Of a stretch of 64,000 nt of DNA, positions 54,160 to 63,471 are shown piece after piece. A program made the translations under genes and the position numbers. The stretch is from positions 186,001-250,000 of the forward strand of contig NZ_BJEG01000001.1 of the NCBI RefSeq assembly GCF_005405545.1, in the 5' to 3' direction. The notes below the pieces were generated by a model, which saw only the letters and a program-made list of their open reading frames with translations, did no database searches and was not told where the DNA came from. Numbering within the stretch: position 1 is the stretch's first letter; the number at the start of each line of letters is the position of its first letter. Source of the stretch: Weissella hellenica. Its GTDB lineage: Bacteria > Bacillota > Bacilli > Lactobacillales > Lactobacillaceae.

Positions 54160-54696
54160 TTACAAGATACTATTATTTAAGTAATGTATTGTTAGTTCAG
54201 CCATTTGTTTAGGTGATTCTTGTGTGCCAGATGTAATCCATTCTGAAATGATACTAAAAATTATGCCAACTATAACATATAGACGGTACCTTTCAATTGA
54301 ATTTGCTGGCATATCACCAACTTGATTAATAATCTGATCAGAGAGTAATTGATAAAAATAATCAGATAAACCATTTTGTAGTAGTAACGCAATACGTTCT
54401 TTTTCTGAGTAAATTATTTCAAAACTTTCTTGAACACCAGGTAAATTATTTTGCTCATTTAGGAAGGGATTTTCTTTAAGTGGATAACGTCGATTAAGTT
54501 GTATTTGTTGAAAATAAAAGACTAATATATCCTCAATTGTATCGAAATTTCGATAATAGCTTGCCCGTGCGACATTAGAAGCTTTAATTAGCTCAGTTAT
54601 TTTTATACTGGAAAAAGATTTTACTTTTAACAATTTAAATAGACCGCTAACGATTTGGTTTTTTACACGCAAATTTTCTTGCTGACTATGGTTCAT
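54160..54696 (-). CDS. TetR/AcrR-family regulator
   Basis: The 178-residue protein has an N-terminal TetR helix-turn-helix (about 10-55, SSIKITELIKASNVARASYYRNF) and an all-helical ligand domain. I start it at MNHSQQENLR because AGGAG is 7 nt upstream; the longer frame overlaps the operator. It is divergent from a drug-exporter gene, with a perfect palindrome between them, the usual arrangement of a repressor controlling itself and a pump. Its likely target pump gene is interrupted. Confidence 0.85.
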   Translation of the reverse strand: MNHSQQENLRVKNQIVSGLFKLLKVKSFSSIKITELIKASNVARASYYRNFDTIEDILVFYFQQIQLNRRYPLKENPFLNEQNNLPGVQESFEIIYSEKERIALLLQNGLSDYFYQLLSDQIINQVGDMPANSIERYRLYVIVGIIFSIISEWITSGTQESPKQMAELTIHYLNNSIL

Positions 54697-54735
54697 ACGA
54701 ATTCTCCTGATACAGTATTGCAAATATTGACTCAC

Positions 54736-54752
54736 TGATACATATTGTATCA
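54736..54752. promoter_or_regulatory. Probable TetR operator
   Basis: TGATACA-TAT-TGTATCA is a perfect 17-bp palindrome in the gap between the divergent TetR and MFS genes, 40 bp before the TetR start codon. A further TGATACA lies at 54709-54715. It overlaps candidate promoter elements in both directions (TTGACT at 54727-54732 on the + strand). Confidence 0.75.
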
Positions 54753-54838
54753 TAGTTTTTTTAATGGTACACTTTTTTAAATTCAGTGGAACGATTTGTT
54801 TCATTGAACAAATAAAAAAGAATGAGGCGAGAAGAGAG

Positions 54839-56320
54839 ATGAAAGTAGACCAACACGGTAAAAGTTATAATCGCACGGTTGTGTTGTCTGTAATGATGAT
54901 TGCTGCGATGTCGGGTGGTTTGATGCAAACATCGTTAGGAACGGCATTACCAACATTGATGACAGCGTTTGATATTAATTTGGCAACTGCACAGCAGGCT
55001 ACCACGTGGTTTTTGTTAATGAATGGGATTATGGTGCCATTATCAGCGTATTTTGCAAATCGTTTTTCAACTAAATATTTGCATATTATATCGTATGGAT
55101 TGTTAACTATTGGTGTTTTGATGAGTATGTTGACACCAGAAAACGGTAATTATTGGTGGATGTTTGTTGCTGGTCGTATTGTAGCAGCCATTGCTGTTGG
55201 TGTCATGTTACCGTTACTACAGGTTGTTATTGTGAATATGTATGCACCCAAAGAACGTGGTGTCGCCATGGGATTGATGGGCTTAGTTGTTGGAATGGCT
55301 CCTGCTTTTGGGCCAACACTAACAGGATTTATTTTAAATAAAGATCATACTTTATTTGGCATAACAATTTCGAATGATTGGTAATCAATTTTTATTTTGC
55401 CACTTATTTTAATTGTTGTTGCGACTGTACTTTCACCATTTTTTATTAAAGATGTGTTAAAGAACAAGCCAGTTAAGCTAGATTTGATTTCAATTGTCAC
55501 TTCAACAGTAGGATTTGGTTTATTCCTATGGGGCTTCACAAATGTTAGTTCCGATGGTTGGGGTGACCTAGCAACCGTTGTTTCACCTATTGTAATTGGT
55601 GTTATTATTTTGATTATTTTTGGATGGCGTCAGTTAAAGCTGCCAGTACCATTTTTAGATATTCGGGTATTTTTAAATAAAAACTTTACTATTCCAACTA
55701 TCGGATTATTGCTAGTCACTATGGCAATGTACGGGGTTGAGATGATGTTACCAACGTATTTGCAGAATGTACGTGGATTAACCCCATTAGATTCTGGATT
55801 AACCTTGTTATGGGGTGCACTATTCATGGGATTTGTAAGTCCGATTGCAGGTGCTTTATACAACAAGGTCGGAATCAAAAGATTGTCTTTTGTCGGCTTT
55901 TTCATTTTGTTATTAGGAACGCTACCTTTTGTGTTCTTGACCGAACAAACACCAACAATTATAATCACTGTTTTGTATGCATTGAGAATGGTTGGTATTG
56001 CCTTGCTAATGATGCCATTAACAACGGCTGCAATGGGGGCATTGCCTGATGAAAGAGCTGCAGATGCAACAGCAGCCAATAACACATTACGGCAAGTTTC
56101 AAGTTCTGTTGTGGTGGCCTTAATGACTTCTGTTGTTCAAAATGTTATCAATAATAATACGCCAAATGATGCGATGAAAAAAACAGCACCTTTACAATAT
56201 GCTAAAAAAGCATTGGACGCGTCATTGGATGGTTTTCAATGGGCATTCATCATCAGCCTTGCTTTCGCAGTGATTGGTCTATTATTTGTTATCTTTATGA
56301 AAAATGAGAAGGAGGCCTAA
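54839..56320 (+). pseudogene. EmrB/QacA-type MFS drug exporter interrupted by an in-frame TAA
   Basis: A reading frame of 493 codons for a DHA2-type exporter (about 14 membrane segments; GGLMQTSLGTALPTLMTAF, RIVAAIAVGVMLPLLQVV) is split by one TAA at 55382-55384, after ...TISNDW. The frame continues without shift as SIFILPLILIVV, so this is a nonsense change. The downstream part has no ribosome site. Family members have a codon for a charged or polar residue here. Either the pump is lost, or some read-through occurs, or it is a base error. It starts a likely operon with DUF4811 under TetR. Confidence 0.88.
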
Positions 56321-56321
56321 T

Positions 56322-56852
56322 ATGATTCTGTGGATAATTGTTATTACAATGATATTGATGATTGTTAGTTTGCTACTGATAAATAATCGTCCATTACGTT
56401 ATAGTTTGGGTGGATTATTCATGTTTGTGTTTATTGGCTTCGTAATTGCTTTATCAGCGAATATGTATAATCATTACGGTATGTCAAAAGAGACAACGGT
56501 ACAGCGTAAGCAAATTTATTCAGCTGCACCTACAAATGTTCCGGTGGGGATGCTAATAACCAAAAAAATTGAAAATAATCATTATGTTATGATGTTTAAA
56601 GATTCAGCAGATGATCAGAAAGCTACTGCACATTTTGTTCCAGATGAAGATAATGTCTTAGACAGCTTGAAAAAATCAGCTAATTATAAAAAAACACATA
56701 GTAACACTGCACAAGTCGTTACGAAAACCACAAAATGGCAGTATAATTCTGATTTAATGTCATGGTTATTTAAATTTAAAGATGAAGACCGTTTAGTTAA
56801 AGTTACGCATACTGTGGAAATTCCAAATAATTGGCAAGTTGTAAATAAATAG
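56322..56852 (+). CDS. DUF4811 domain protein, partner of the MFS exporter
   Basis: The 176-residue protein has two N-terminal membrane segments (about 1-20 and 27-47) and a DUF4811 domain ending VEIPNNWQVV. AAGGAGG lies inside the end of the MFS gene, and the ATG follows its stop by one base, so the two were built to be made together. Related to the DUF4811 gene at 44193 but lacking its Lys/Asp-rich tail. It may be an accessory subunit of the exporter; that is inference from repeated pairing. It remains intact although the pump gene is broken. Confidence 0.78.
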   Translation: MILWIIVITMILMIVSLLLINNRPLRYSLGGLFMFVFIGFVIALSANMYNHYGMSKETTVQRKQIYSAAPTNVPVGMLITKKIENNHYVMMFKDSADDQKATAHFVPDEDNVLDSLKKSANYKKTHSNTAQVVTKTTKWQYNSDLMSWLFKFKDEDRLVKVTHTVEIPNNWQVVNK

Positions 56853-56906
56853 TGTTGGATATACGATTTTAAAAATATTGTGACTAATACTAAAATTAGA
56901 TAAGTT

Positions 56907-56952
56907 AAAGAGTTAAAGTGGAAGTAAGTGTTCCGTTTTAACTCTTTATTTT
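56907..56952 (+). terminator. Terminator after the MFS-DUF4811 operon
   Basis: AAAGAGTTAAA pairs with TTTAACTCTTT, extended by GAA/TTC inside, followed by TATTTTG. Confidence 0.7.
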
Positions 56953-56994
56953 GTAGAATTGCTTCATTAGGTTATTGATGAACTTGCTACTTAA

Positions 56995-57041
56995 TAAAAA
57001 AGAGTAGCTAAGGAAATTTTAGTGTTTTCCTTAACTACTCT
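56995..57041 (-). terminator. Terminator of the tRNA-Glu pair
   Basis: AGAGTAGCTAAGGAAA pairs with TTTCCTTAACTACTCT (57001-57041, one mismatch); on the reverse strand it is followed by a U tract. Confidence 0.85.
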
Positions 57042-57104
57042 CTAATTTAACCAAATTTAATTGGTTTTTTATTTACGTGTAATCAAATTGCTGATCTCTA
57101 AGTA

Positions 57105-57176
57105 TAGCCCAACAGGGAGTCGAACCCTGGATTCCGCGCTGAGAACGCGACGTCTTAACCACTTGACCATTGGGCC
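57105..57176 (-). tRNA. tRNA-Glu (CTC), distal copy
   Basis: A 72-nt tRNA with acceptor GGCCCAA/TTGGGCT, a 5-bp anticodon stem closing loop TTCTCAG (anticodon CUC, reads GAG), and T-arm CAGGGTTCGACTCCCTG. It is identical to the proximal copy. Most lactic acid bacteria rely on UUC for both Glu codons, so CUC is the less common isoacceptor. Confidence 0.93.
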
Positions 57177-57213
57177 ATGATGATAATACTAGTTAGCCAA
57201 AGCTATTTATAAA

Positions 57214-57285
57214 TAGCCCAACAGGGAGTCGAACCCTGGATTCCGCGCTGAGAACGCGACGTCTTAACCACTTGACCATTGGGCC
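57214..57285 (-). tRNA. tRNA-Glu (CTC), proximal copy
   Basis: Identical in sequence to the distal copy; the two are separated by 37 bp and transcribed together leftward. The CCA tail is not encoded. Confidence 0.93.
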
Positions 57286-57319
57286 AATACCATCATTTGC
57301 ATATTAACAACAATAATTA

Positions 57320-57348
57320 ACTATACATGTAAAGTCTATGACTGTCAA
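57320..57348 (-). promoter_or_regulatory. Promoter of the tRNA-Glu pair
   Basis: On the reverse strand -35 TTGACA (57348-57343), a 17-nt spacer and -10 TATAGT (57325-57320). Both hexamers and the spacing are identical to those of the left tRNA-Tyr/Gln promoter. Confidence 0.9.
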
Positions 57349-57471
57349 TATGAATGTTTTATAAATCACAAATTTTATTAAATCATAATTGAAAATAGGC
57401 AACTTAATGAGTATTAAGACACTTAATGATACAATTATACATAACATACTAACAACGAAGAGGGATAAATA

Positions 57472-58143
57472 ATGTCATTTAATTTATATTTTGTACGACA
57501 TGGGCAAACAATTTTCAATCATTATGAACGAATGCAAGGATGGAGTAACGCACCACTGACGGATAAAGGGATCTCAGATGGTTATGCAGCGGGTGATCGT
57601 TTAGAAAATATTCGTTTTGATGGTGCTTATTCATCAGATTTACAACGTGCTATTCAAACAGCTGAATTTGTTTTGTCACGTAACAAGCAAAGTGGTGATT
57701 TGAAGGAACCGGAGCAATTACAACAATTCCGCGAACAATTCTTTGGCTTTTTTGAAGGGTTACCTAGTAAAAAAAGTTCACAACTAGTTGCTGAAAAGAA
57801 TGGTTTCAAAGACATGGATACCTATAGTGACTTAATGACTAACCTAAGTCAGGATGAAGTCATGGATGCGATGCATGCTGCTGATCCAACTGGTGACGCT
57901 GAAGACGCCCAGATGTTTTGGGCACGAGTTGAAAAAGGGTTAGCACAACTACGTCGTAATACACGTGAAGGACAAAATGTCTTAATTGTTTCACATGGTA
58001 CATTGATTCGTAATTTAGTGGCCAAATATGCTTCACACGAACGAGCAGCTGAAAAGCCTGAAAATGGTTCAATTACAATTTTTGAAGTTTCTGATGAAGG
58101 TATGAAACTAAAGACCTATAACGATACAACAACGAGGTGGTAA
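57472..58143 (+). CDS. Histidine phosphatase (phosphoglycerate-mutase-like)
   Basis: The 223-residue protein of the histidine phosphatase superfamily has the catalytic FVRHGQTIFN (phosphohistidine in RHG), the second Arg in YSSDLQRAIQTAE, and the second His in VSHGTLIRNL. It is broad-specificity phosphatase-like rather than glycolytic mutase, because it lacks the mutase insertion and is shorter than GpmA (about 228-250). It precedes hflX by 7 bp and probably shares its transcript. The substrate is unknown. Confidence 0.88.
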   Translation: MSFNLYFVRHGQTIFNHYERMQGWSNAPLTDKGISDGYAAGDRLENIRFDGAYSSDLQRAIQTAEFVLSRNKQSGDLKEPEQLQQFREQFFGFFEGLPSKKSSQLVAEKNGFKDMDTYSDLMTNLSQDEVMDAMHAADPTGDAEDAQMFWARVEKGLAQLRRNTREGQNVLIVSHGTLIRNLVAKYASHERAAEKPENGSITIFEVSDEGMKLKTYNDTTTRW

Positions 58144-58150
58144 AACATAT

Positions 58151-59437
58151 ATGATAGAAAATGAGCAACATCCTAAACGCCAAGTTATTTTAGCCGGATT
58201 AGATCAGCAAAATGAAAATTTTGAATATGAAATGACAGAATTGGCTAATTTAGCAGCGGCAAATAATATGATTGTTGTGGGGCAATTAATTCAAAAACTG
58301 GAAAGACCTAATGCATCAACGTATTTTGGTAAAGGTAAGGTGACTGAATTAAAAGAAGCTTTAGAATATTATGGGGCAGAAATGGTGGTGACTAATGATG
58401 AATTATCACCATCACAAATTCGTAATCTTGAAGCTGGGACACAAGCCGATATCATGGATCGAACAGCCTTGATTTTAGATATCTTCGCATCACGAGCTAA
58501 AACAAAAATCGCCAAATTACAGGTTGCTATTGCGCAACTAAAGTATCAATTACCACGTTTACGTACATCTATGAATGTTCGGCTAGATCAACAAACTGGT
58601 GGTGGCGGTGGTAGCTTTACTAGTCGTGGTGCTGGTGAAACTAAGTTAGAAATGAATCGTCGTCATATTCAACATCAAATTTCATTAATGCAAGCTGAAT
58701 TAACAAATATTGAAGCTGATGATGAGACGCGTCGTGCTTATCGTGCTAAGCAAAGTATTCGTAATGTTGCTTTGGTGGGTTACACTAATGCAGGTAAGTC
58801 AACGATTATGAATGAATTGGTAAAACGATTTGGTGATAATAAGGAAAAAACAGTGTTTCAAGCAGATATGCTGTTTGCAACACTAGAGACGTCAGTACGT
58901 AAAATTCAATTACCAGACAATCAAAATTTCTTACTATCTGATACCGTTGGATTTGTGTCAAAGTTGCCTCATGGTTTAGTGGCAGCCTTTCGAGCAACAT
59001 TAGCTGAAGCGGCTGATGCAGATTTGTTAATTCAAGTTGTAGATTATGCAGATCCACATTATCAAGAAATGATGGCGACAACTGCAAAAACGTTAAAAGA
59101 AATTGGTGTTGGTGATATTCCAATGGTGACAGTTTATAATAAAGCTGATCAAATCCCAGAACAAGTATATCCTGATCGTACTGGTGATACGCTGGTGCTA
59201 TCAGCATTGGATTCAACATCACAAGATACACTCGTTGACGTCGTTAAAGAACATATTTTTGCTGACTATATCACAACAACATTGCACATTCCGTTTAGTG
59301 ATGGCCAACTTGTTAGTGAATTAAATGAGCAAGCGACGGTACACGAACTTAGTTATGATGAGTCGGGAACGGTTATGAAAGTAACATTGACCCCAATTCA
59401 GGTTGCTAGATTTGAAAAGTATCAAATAAATGAATAA
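58151..59437 (+). CDS. hflX: Ribosome-associated GTPase HflX
   Basis: HflX splits stalled or heat-damaged 70S ribosomes. The 428-residue protein has the N-terminal HflX domain (about 10-190, including the glycine-rich QQTGGGGGSFTSRGAGE), and a GTPase domain with P-loop GYTNAGKST, switch DTVGFVSKLPHGLVAAFRAT, NKAD (G4) and a SALD G5-like stretch. The C-terminal tail closes with the domain typical of the family. It follows the phosphatase gene by 7 bp and ends at a hairpin terminator. Confidence 0.95.
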   Translation: MIENEQHPKRQVILAGLDQQNENFEYEMTELANLAAANNMIVVGQLIQKLERPNASTYFGKGKVTELKEALEYYGAEMVVTNDELSPSQIRNLEAGTQADIMDRTALILDIFASRAKTKIAKLQVAIAQLKYQLPRLRTSMNVRLDQQTGGGGGSFTSRGAGETKLEMNRRHIQHQISLMQAELTNIEADDETRRAYRAKQSIRNVALVGYTNAGKSTIMNELVKRFGDNKEKTVFQADMLFATLETSVRKIQLPDNQNFLLSDTVGFVSKLPHGLVAAFRATLAEAADADLLIQVVDYADPHYQEMMATTAKTLKEIGVGDIPMVTVYNKADQIPEQVYPDRTGDTLVLSALDSTSQDTLVDVVKEHIFADYITTTLHIPFSDGQLVSELNEQATVHELSYDESGTVMKVTLTPIQVARFEKYQINE

Positions 59438-59452
59438 TCAATAGTTATACTT

Positions 59453-59497
59453 AAAAGGCGCTAGCTAACATCCAAAGTTAACTAGTGCTTTTTTTGA
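59453..59497 (+). terminator. hflX terminator
   Basis: AAAAGGCGCTAGCTAAC pairs with GTTAACTAGTGCTTTTT with a few mismatches (G-U, C-A), followed by T residues. Confidence 0.8.
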
Positions 59498-59752
59498 CTG
59501 AATATTGTGCATAAGCAGTTTTTTATGCCGTAACGCTTATTAAATTTCATTAAATCTTGGATAAATTCCAGTTAACAAGCACGTGAATAGTTAAAAATTG
59601 TCATTAATAATCATGATGCTATTTTTTGACTTATGACAATCAAAAGTGGCGGCATTGTTTATTATTAAGGATTAAATTTTTTTGTGAACTAAATTAACAA
59701 AAATGACATCACAAGTGATACAATATCGTACTACACAGATAAAATTAAATAT
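59498..59752 (+). promoter_or_regulatory. Promoter region of the LmrCD-like operon
   Basis: This AT-rich gap holds no gene. ATTGTCAT (59597-59604) and ATGACAAT (59633-59640) form an 8-bp inverted repeat 28 bp apart, possibly an operator. A TACAAT -10 candidate lies near 59719, about 40 bp before the start codon. No regulator gene is adjacent. Confidence 0.4.
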
Positions 59753-59767
59753 TTGGAGGAACAGCAA

Positions 59768-61495
59768 ATGAAGTTGTTAAAGCCTTATTGGAAAGGCTAT
59801 AAGTTTGACCTAATAGTTGCTATCTTGATGGTCTTAATTTCGTCGATTGCGATGCTATTGCAACCCATGTTGTTAAGTAATATTGTTCAAGCGATTACAG
59901 ATGATAATATGAACAAAGTTAATCAAATTGGATTACAATTATTAGTTTTAGCAGTGATTGGGTTAGTAGCAGGGATTATTAATACAATTTTTGCTGCACG
60001 TGCCTCACAAGGTATGGCAGCCGATGTGCGTGAAAGTGCATATCGTAAAATTCAAACATTTTCATTTGCGAATATTGAAAAGTTTTCGGTTGGAAACTTA
60101 GTTGTTCGACTAACTAATGATGTGACGCAAATTCAAAATGTTTTGATGTTGGTACTACAACCACTAATGCGGATGCCGATTCTGTTTATTGGTGGCTTTA
60201 TTTTGGCAGTACGCTCAATTCCACAATTATGGTGGATCATCCTTGTTATGGTCATTTTGGTTGGTTCAGTTGCTTATTATGTGGCAACTCATATTGGTAA
60301 AAAGTTTGGCCGCATTCAATGGTTGATTGATAAAGTTAATAATAAGGTTAAGGAAAACCTGCAAGGTGTGCGCGTTGTTAAGTCGTTTAACCAAGAAAAA
60401 GCTGAAGAAAGGCGATTTACTAATGTTTCAGATGAATTAAAAGACGTCAACATTGAAATTGGTTATTTCTTTGCCATGGTCATGCCGGCATTTATGTTTA
60501 TTGGCCAAGGATTGATGGTAGTCGCTATTTATTTAGTTGGAAATATGGTTGATACTGACCCAGGTTTGTTAGCGCAAGTTACTGGTTTTACTAATTATAT
60601 TATGATTATTATGAATGCCATTATTATTGGTGGGATGATGTTGTCATTTGCAACACGTGCATTAGTTTCAATGGGTCGTATTCAAGAAATTATGAAAGCT
60701 GATCCTGAGCTATCATATAGCAAAGATGGTCAAAAAATTACTGACGGTCGTGTCGTATTTGATAACGTTGGTTTTACGTATGATGGTGAGGAAAAGCCAA
60801 CACTTCAGAACATTAGTTTTGCAACTGAATCTGGCCAAATGATTGGTATTGTCGGTGCCACTGGCTCTGGTAAATCAACATTGGCACAATTGATTCCGCG
60901 CATTTATGATCCAACATCAGGATCGGTTAAAATTGGTGGCGTTGATTTGAAAAATGTTGATGAGGTTTCATTACGTGATGCAGTCGCTTTTGTACAACAA
61001 AAAGCAACACTATTTTCTGGGACGATTGCCGATAATTTAAGGCAAGGATTATCAACGGCTGACGAATCAGATATGAAACGGGCAGCCGATATCGCACAAG
61101 CCTCTGAATTTATCGAACAATATGATGATAAATATAATCACGTGGTGGAAGAACGTTCAGCTAATTATTCTGGTGGACAAAAACAACGTTTGTCAATTGC
61201 GCGAGGTGTCATTGCATCACCTAAAATATTGATTTTGGATGATTCAACCTCTGCACTGGATGCGCGCTCGGAAAAGTTGGTTAAAGAGGCCCTTGATGAG
61301 CAGTTAAATGACACGACAACTTTTATTATTGCTGAAAAAGTTTCATCCGTTATTAATGCGGATAATATTATCGTATTGGATGAAGGAAAATTAGTTGCTT
61401 ATGGCCCACATCGTGAGCTGTTGGAAACGTCACCAGTTTATCGTGAAATTTATGAAACGCAAGAAGCAAAGGAGGTGCGCCACGATGACAAATAA
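59768..61495 (+). CDS. Heterodimeric ABC exporter subunit with degenerate ATP site (LmrC-like)
   Basis: The 575-residue half-transporter has six membrane segments (about 1-310) and an ABC domain: Walker A GATGSGKST (from about 363), signature YSGGQKQRLSIA, Walker B with D491-D492 where the second should be Glu, and E523 in place of the switch His. This is the pattern of the non-catalytic subunit in LmrCD/TM287-288 exporters. ATG at 59768 follows GGAGGA. It overlaps the second subunit gene by 11 nt. Likely drug or lipid export. Confidence 0.91.
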   Translation: MKLLKPYWKGYKFDLIVAILMVLISSIAMLLQPMLLSNIVQAITDDNMNKVNQIGLQLLVLAVIGLVAGIINTIFAARASQGMAADVRESAYRKIQTFSFANIEKFSVGNLVVRLTNDVTQIQNVLMLVLQPLMRMPILFIGGFILAVRSIPQLWWIILVMVILVGSVAYYVATHIGKKFGRIQWLIDKVNNKVKENLQGVRVVKSFNQEKAEERRFTNVSDELKDVNIEIGYFFAMVMPAFMFIGQGLMVVAIYLVGNMVDTDPGLLAQVTGFTNYIMIIMNAIIIGGMMLSFATRALVSMGRIQEIMKADPELSYSKDGQKITDGRVVFDNVGFTYDGEEKPTLQNISFATESGQMIGIVGATGSGKSTLAQLIPRIYDPTSGSVKIGGVDLKNVDEVSLRDAVAFVQQKATLFSGTIADNLRQGLSTADESDMKRAADIAQASEFIEQYDDKYNHVVEERSANYSGGQKQRLSIARGVIASPKILILDDSTSALDARSEKLVKEALDEQLNDTTTFIIAEKVSSVINADNIIVLDEGKLVAYGPHRELLETSPVYREIYETQEAKEVRHDDK

Positions 61496-63272
61496 TTTGT
61501 CTGAATCAATTCGTTTCTTTTCACATTATTTGAAGCGGTTTAAGTGGTCTTTGCTGGCGATTGTTGTTTTAACAATTACAGCGACTTGGCTACAAGTTAA
61601 GGCACCTGTTTATATGGGGCGCTCGATTACGGAATTATCAAAGTATTTGATGACCTATCTAAATCCTGTTACCAAGAGTCAAGCTAATTTGAATGACTTC
61701 CATCAAGCTTTGTTCTTGTTTGCTGGCTTTACGTTGCTGATTTTAATTGCGTTATTCTTAAATGCTTTGACACAAGCAGTTGTCGCACCTAAATCAGTTA
61801 ATGATATGCGAACAGGTTTGTTCGCTAAGTTGCAACGCATGACGGTACGTTATTTTGATAATCATCAAGACGGTGAAATTTTGTCGCGTTTTACATCTGA
61901 TTTGGATAATATCTTTAATGCAATGAACAATGCTGTTTTTCAGATATTGCAACAAGTAGTCATGTTCATTGGTGTTATTTGGATGATGTTCAATGAGAGT
62001 CCTAAGATGGCAACTGTGACGATGGCGTCAACGCCAATTGTGATCATTGTTGGTGTTATCATTATGGTTCAAGCTAAAAAGTATGTTGATATTCAGCAAG
62101 CTGAAGTTGGTCACTTAAACGGTTATATTAATGAACAAATTAATGGTGAAAAGGTCATTATTACTAACGGGCTACAAGAAAAGTCAATTGACGGCTTTAT
62201 CGAGCATAATAATAAAGTACGTCATGCCATGGTTCATTCACAGGCATGGTCAAATATATTAAATCCGATTATGCAGGGATTGAGCTTGGTTAATTTGGGG
62301 ATTGTGATTTTCTTTGGTGCAACACAAGCTTTGTCTGGCGATGTGGCATCACGTGCAGCTGGGTTAGGATTGATTGTGACATTCGTGTCATTTTCACAGC
62401 AATATTTCCAACCAATTTCTCAAATTACGTCCCTTTACAATATGATGCAACAAGCAATGACTGGTGTTCACCGTGTTAACGAAATTTTGGCACAAGATGA
62501 CGAAGTTAAACCAGCAGCTGGTGTGAAGTTTAATGGTATTAAGCATGATGTTAAACTACAAGATGTTCATTTTGGTTATAACCAAGAACGTGAAATCATC
62601 CATGGCATTAATATTGACGTTAAAAAAGGTGAGATGGTTGCGTTAGTTGGTCCAACTGGTTCGGGAAAAACGACGGTGATGAATCTTTTGAATCGTTTTT
62701 ATGATGTGACATCGGGAGCAGTATTGTTTGATGGTGTTGATATTCGCCAAATGGATTTAACTTCATTACGTGATCATGTTGGTATTGTGTTGCAAGAATC
62801 TGTGTTATTTAGCGGGACAGTTCGTGATAATATCACTTTTGGTAAGAAAGATGCGACCGATGAAGAAGTGATTGATGCCGCTAAGCAGGCTAATATCCAT
62901 GACTTTATTATGACGTTAGAAAATGGGTATGATACCGAAATTTCGGATGAAAATTCAGTGTTCTCAACTGGTCAAAAACAATTGTTATCAATTGCGCGTA
63001 CGATTTTGACAGAACCAGATCTATTGATTTTAGATGAAGCAACGTCAAACGTTGATACTGTGACAGAAGAACGTATTCAACGTGCGATGGATAATGTGAT
63101 TGCTGGTCGTACAAGTTTTGTAATTGCGCATCGTTTAAAGACAATTTTAAATGCTGATAAAATTGCCGTGCTAAAAGATGGTAATATTATTGAGCAAGGT
63201 AACCATGAGAGCTTGCTAGCTCAAAATGGTTTCTATGCTAGCTTATATAAGAATCAAATGATGTTTGAGTAA
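61485..63272 (+). CDS. Heterodimeric ABC exporter subunit with canonical ATP site (LmrD-like)
   Basis: The 595-residue partner subunit has six membrane segments, Walker A GPTGSGKTT, Walker B LLILDEATSNVD with catalytic Glu, and switch His in FVIAHRLKT. Its signature is FSTGQKQLLSIA, with Thr for the first Gly, the degenerate half that pairs with the LmrC-like nucleotide site. So the heterodimer has one active and one inactive ATP site. AAGGAGGT near the end of the previous gene sets the start at MTNNLSESI. Confidence 0.92.
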   Translation: MTNNLSESIRFFSHYLKRFKWSLLAIVVLTITATWLQVKAPVYMGRSITELSKYLMTYLNPVTKSQANLNDFHQALFLFAGFTLLILIALFLNALTQAVVAPKSVNDMRTGLFAKLQRMTVRYFDNHQDGEILSRFTSDLDNIFNAMNNAVFQILQQVVMFIGVIWMMFNESPKMATVTMASTPIVIIVGVIIMVQAKKYVDIQQAEVGHLNGYINEQINGEKVIITNGLQEKSIDGFIEHNNKVRHAMVHSQAWSNILNPIMQGLSLVNLGIVIFFGATQALSGDVASRAAGLGLIVTFVSFSQQYFQPISQITSLYNMMQQAMTGVHRVNEILAQDDEVKPAAGVKFNGIKHDVKLQDVHFGYNQEREIIHGINIDVKKGEMVALVGPTGSGKTTVMNLLNRFYDVTSGAVLFDGVDIRQMDLTSLRDHVGIVLQESVLFSGTVRDNITFGKKDATDEEVIDAAKQANIHDFIMTLENGYDTEISDENSVFSTGQKQLLSIARTILTEPDLLILDEATSNVDTVTEERIQRAMDNVIAGRTSFVIAHRLKTILNADKIAVLKDGNIIEQGNHESLLAQNGFYASLYKNQMMFE

Positions 63273-63288
63273 AAATGAAATTACACAC

Positions 63289-63337
63289 AAAGGTTGTCAT
63301 AAGATCACGTTAGAGTGGTTGCAGTGATAACTTTTTT
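63289..63337 (+). terminator. Probable terminator after the ABC exporter
   Basis: AAAG-TTGTCAT on the left pairs with GTGATAACTTT on the right with one bulged G and G-U pairs, followed by T residues. Weaker than the other hairpins in the window. Confidence 0.6.
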
Positions 63338-63378
63338 GTTGGCTCTTTATTATAGTGAAAAAAAGCACAATCTATAAG

Positions 63379-63444
63379 TGAAAGCGCTTGCTAAATCGAG
63401 AAGATTCATTATAGAATAGTTTTATAGATAGGTAAACGTAAACA
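63379..63444 (+). promoter_or_regulatory. SDR gene promoter with cre-like sites
   Basis: TGAAAGCGCTTGCT (63379-63392) matches the cre consensus in 12 of 14 positions and overlaps the -35 TTGCTA (63388-63393); a 16-nt spacer leads to TATAGA (63410-63415). A second 12-of-14 cre-like stretch, GGTAAACGTAAACA, lies at 63431-63444. Catabolite control is likely. Confidence 0.6.
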
Positions 63445-63471
63445 TTGTGTTCTTTGAGAGGGGATAAACTC

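Noticed and set aside
55003..55008. CACGTG core in the MFS gene as a second parS
   Set aside because: The flanks are ACC/GTT only in part and the outer TGTT/AACA bases are missing; it lies in coding sequence.
55382..55397. Frameshift as the cause of the split MFS gene
   Set aside because: Codons on both sides of TAA are in the same frame, so it is a nonsense codon, not an insertion or deletion.
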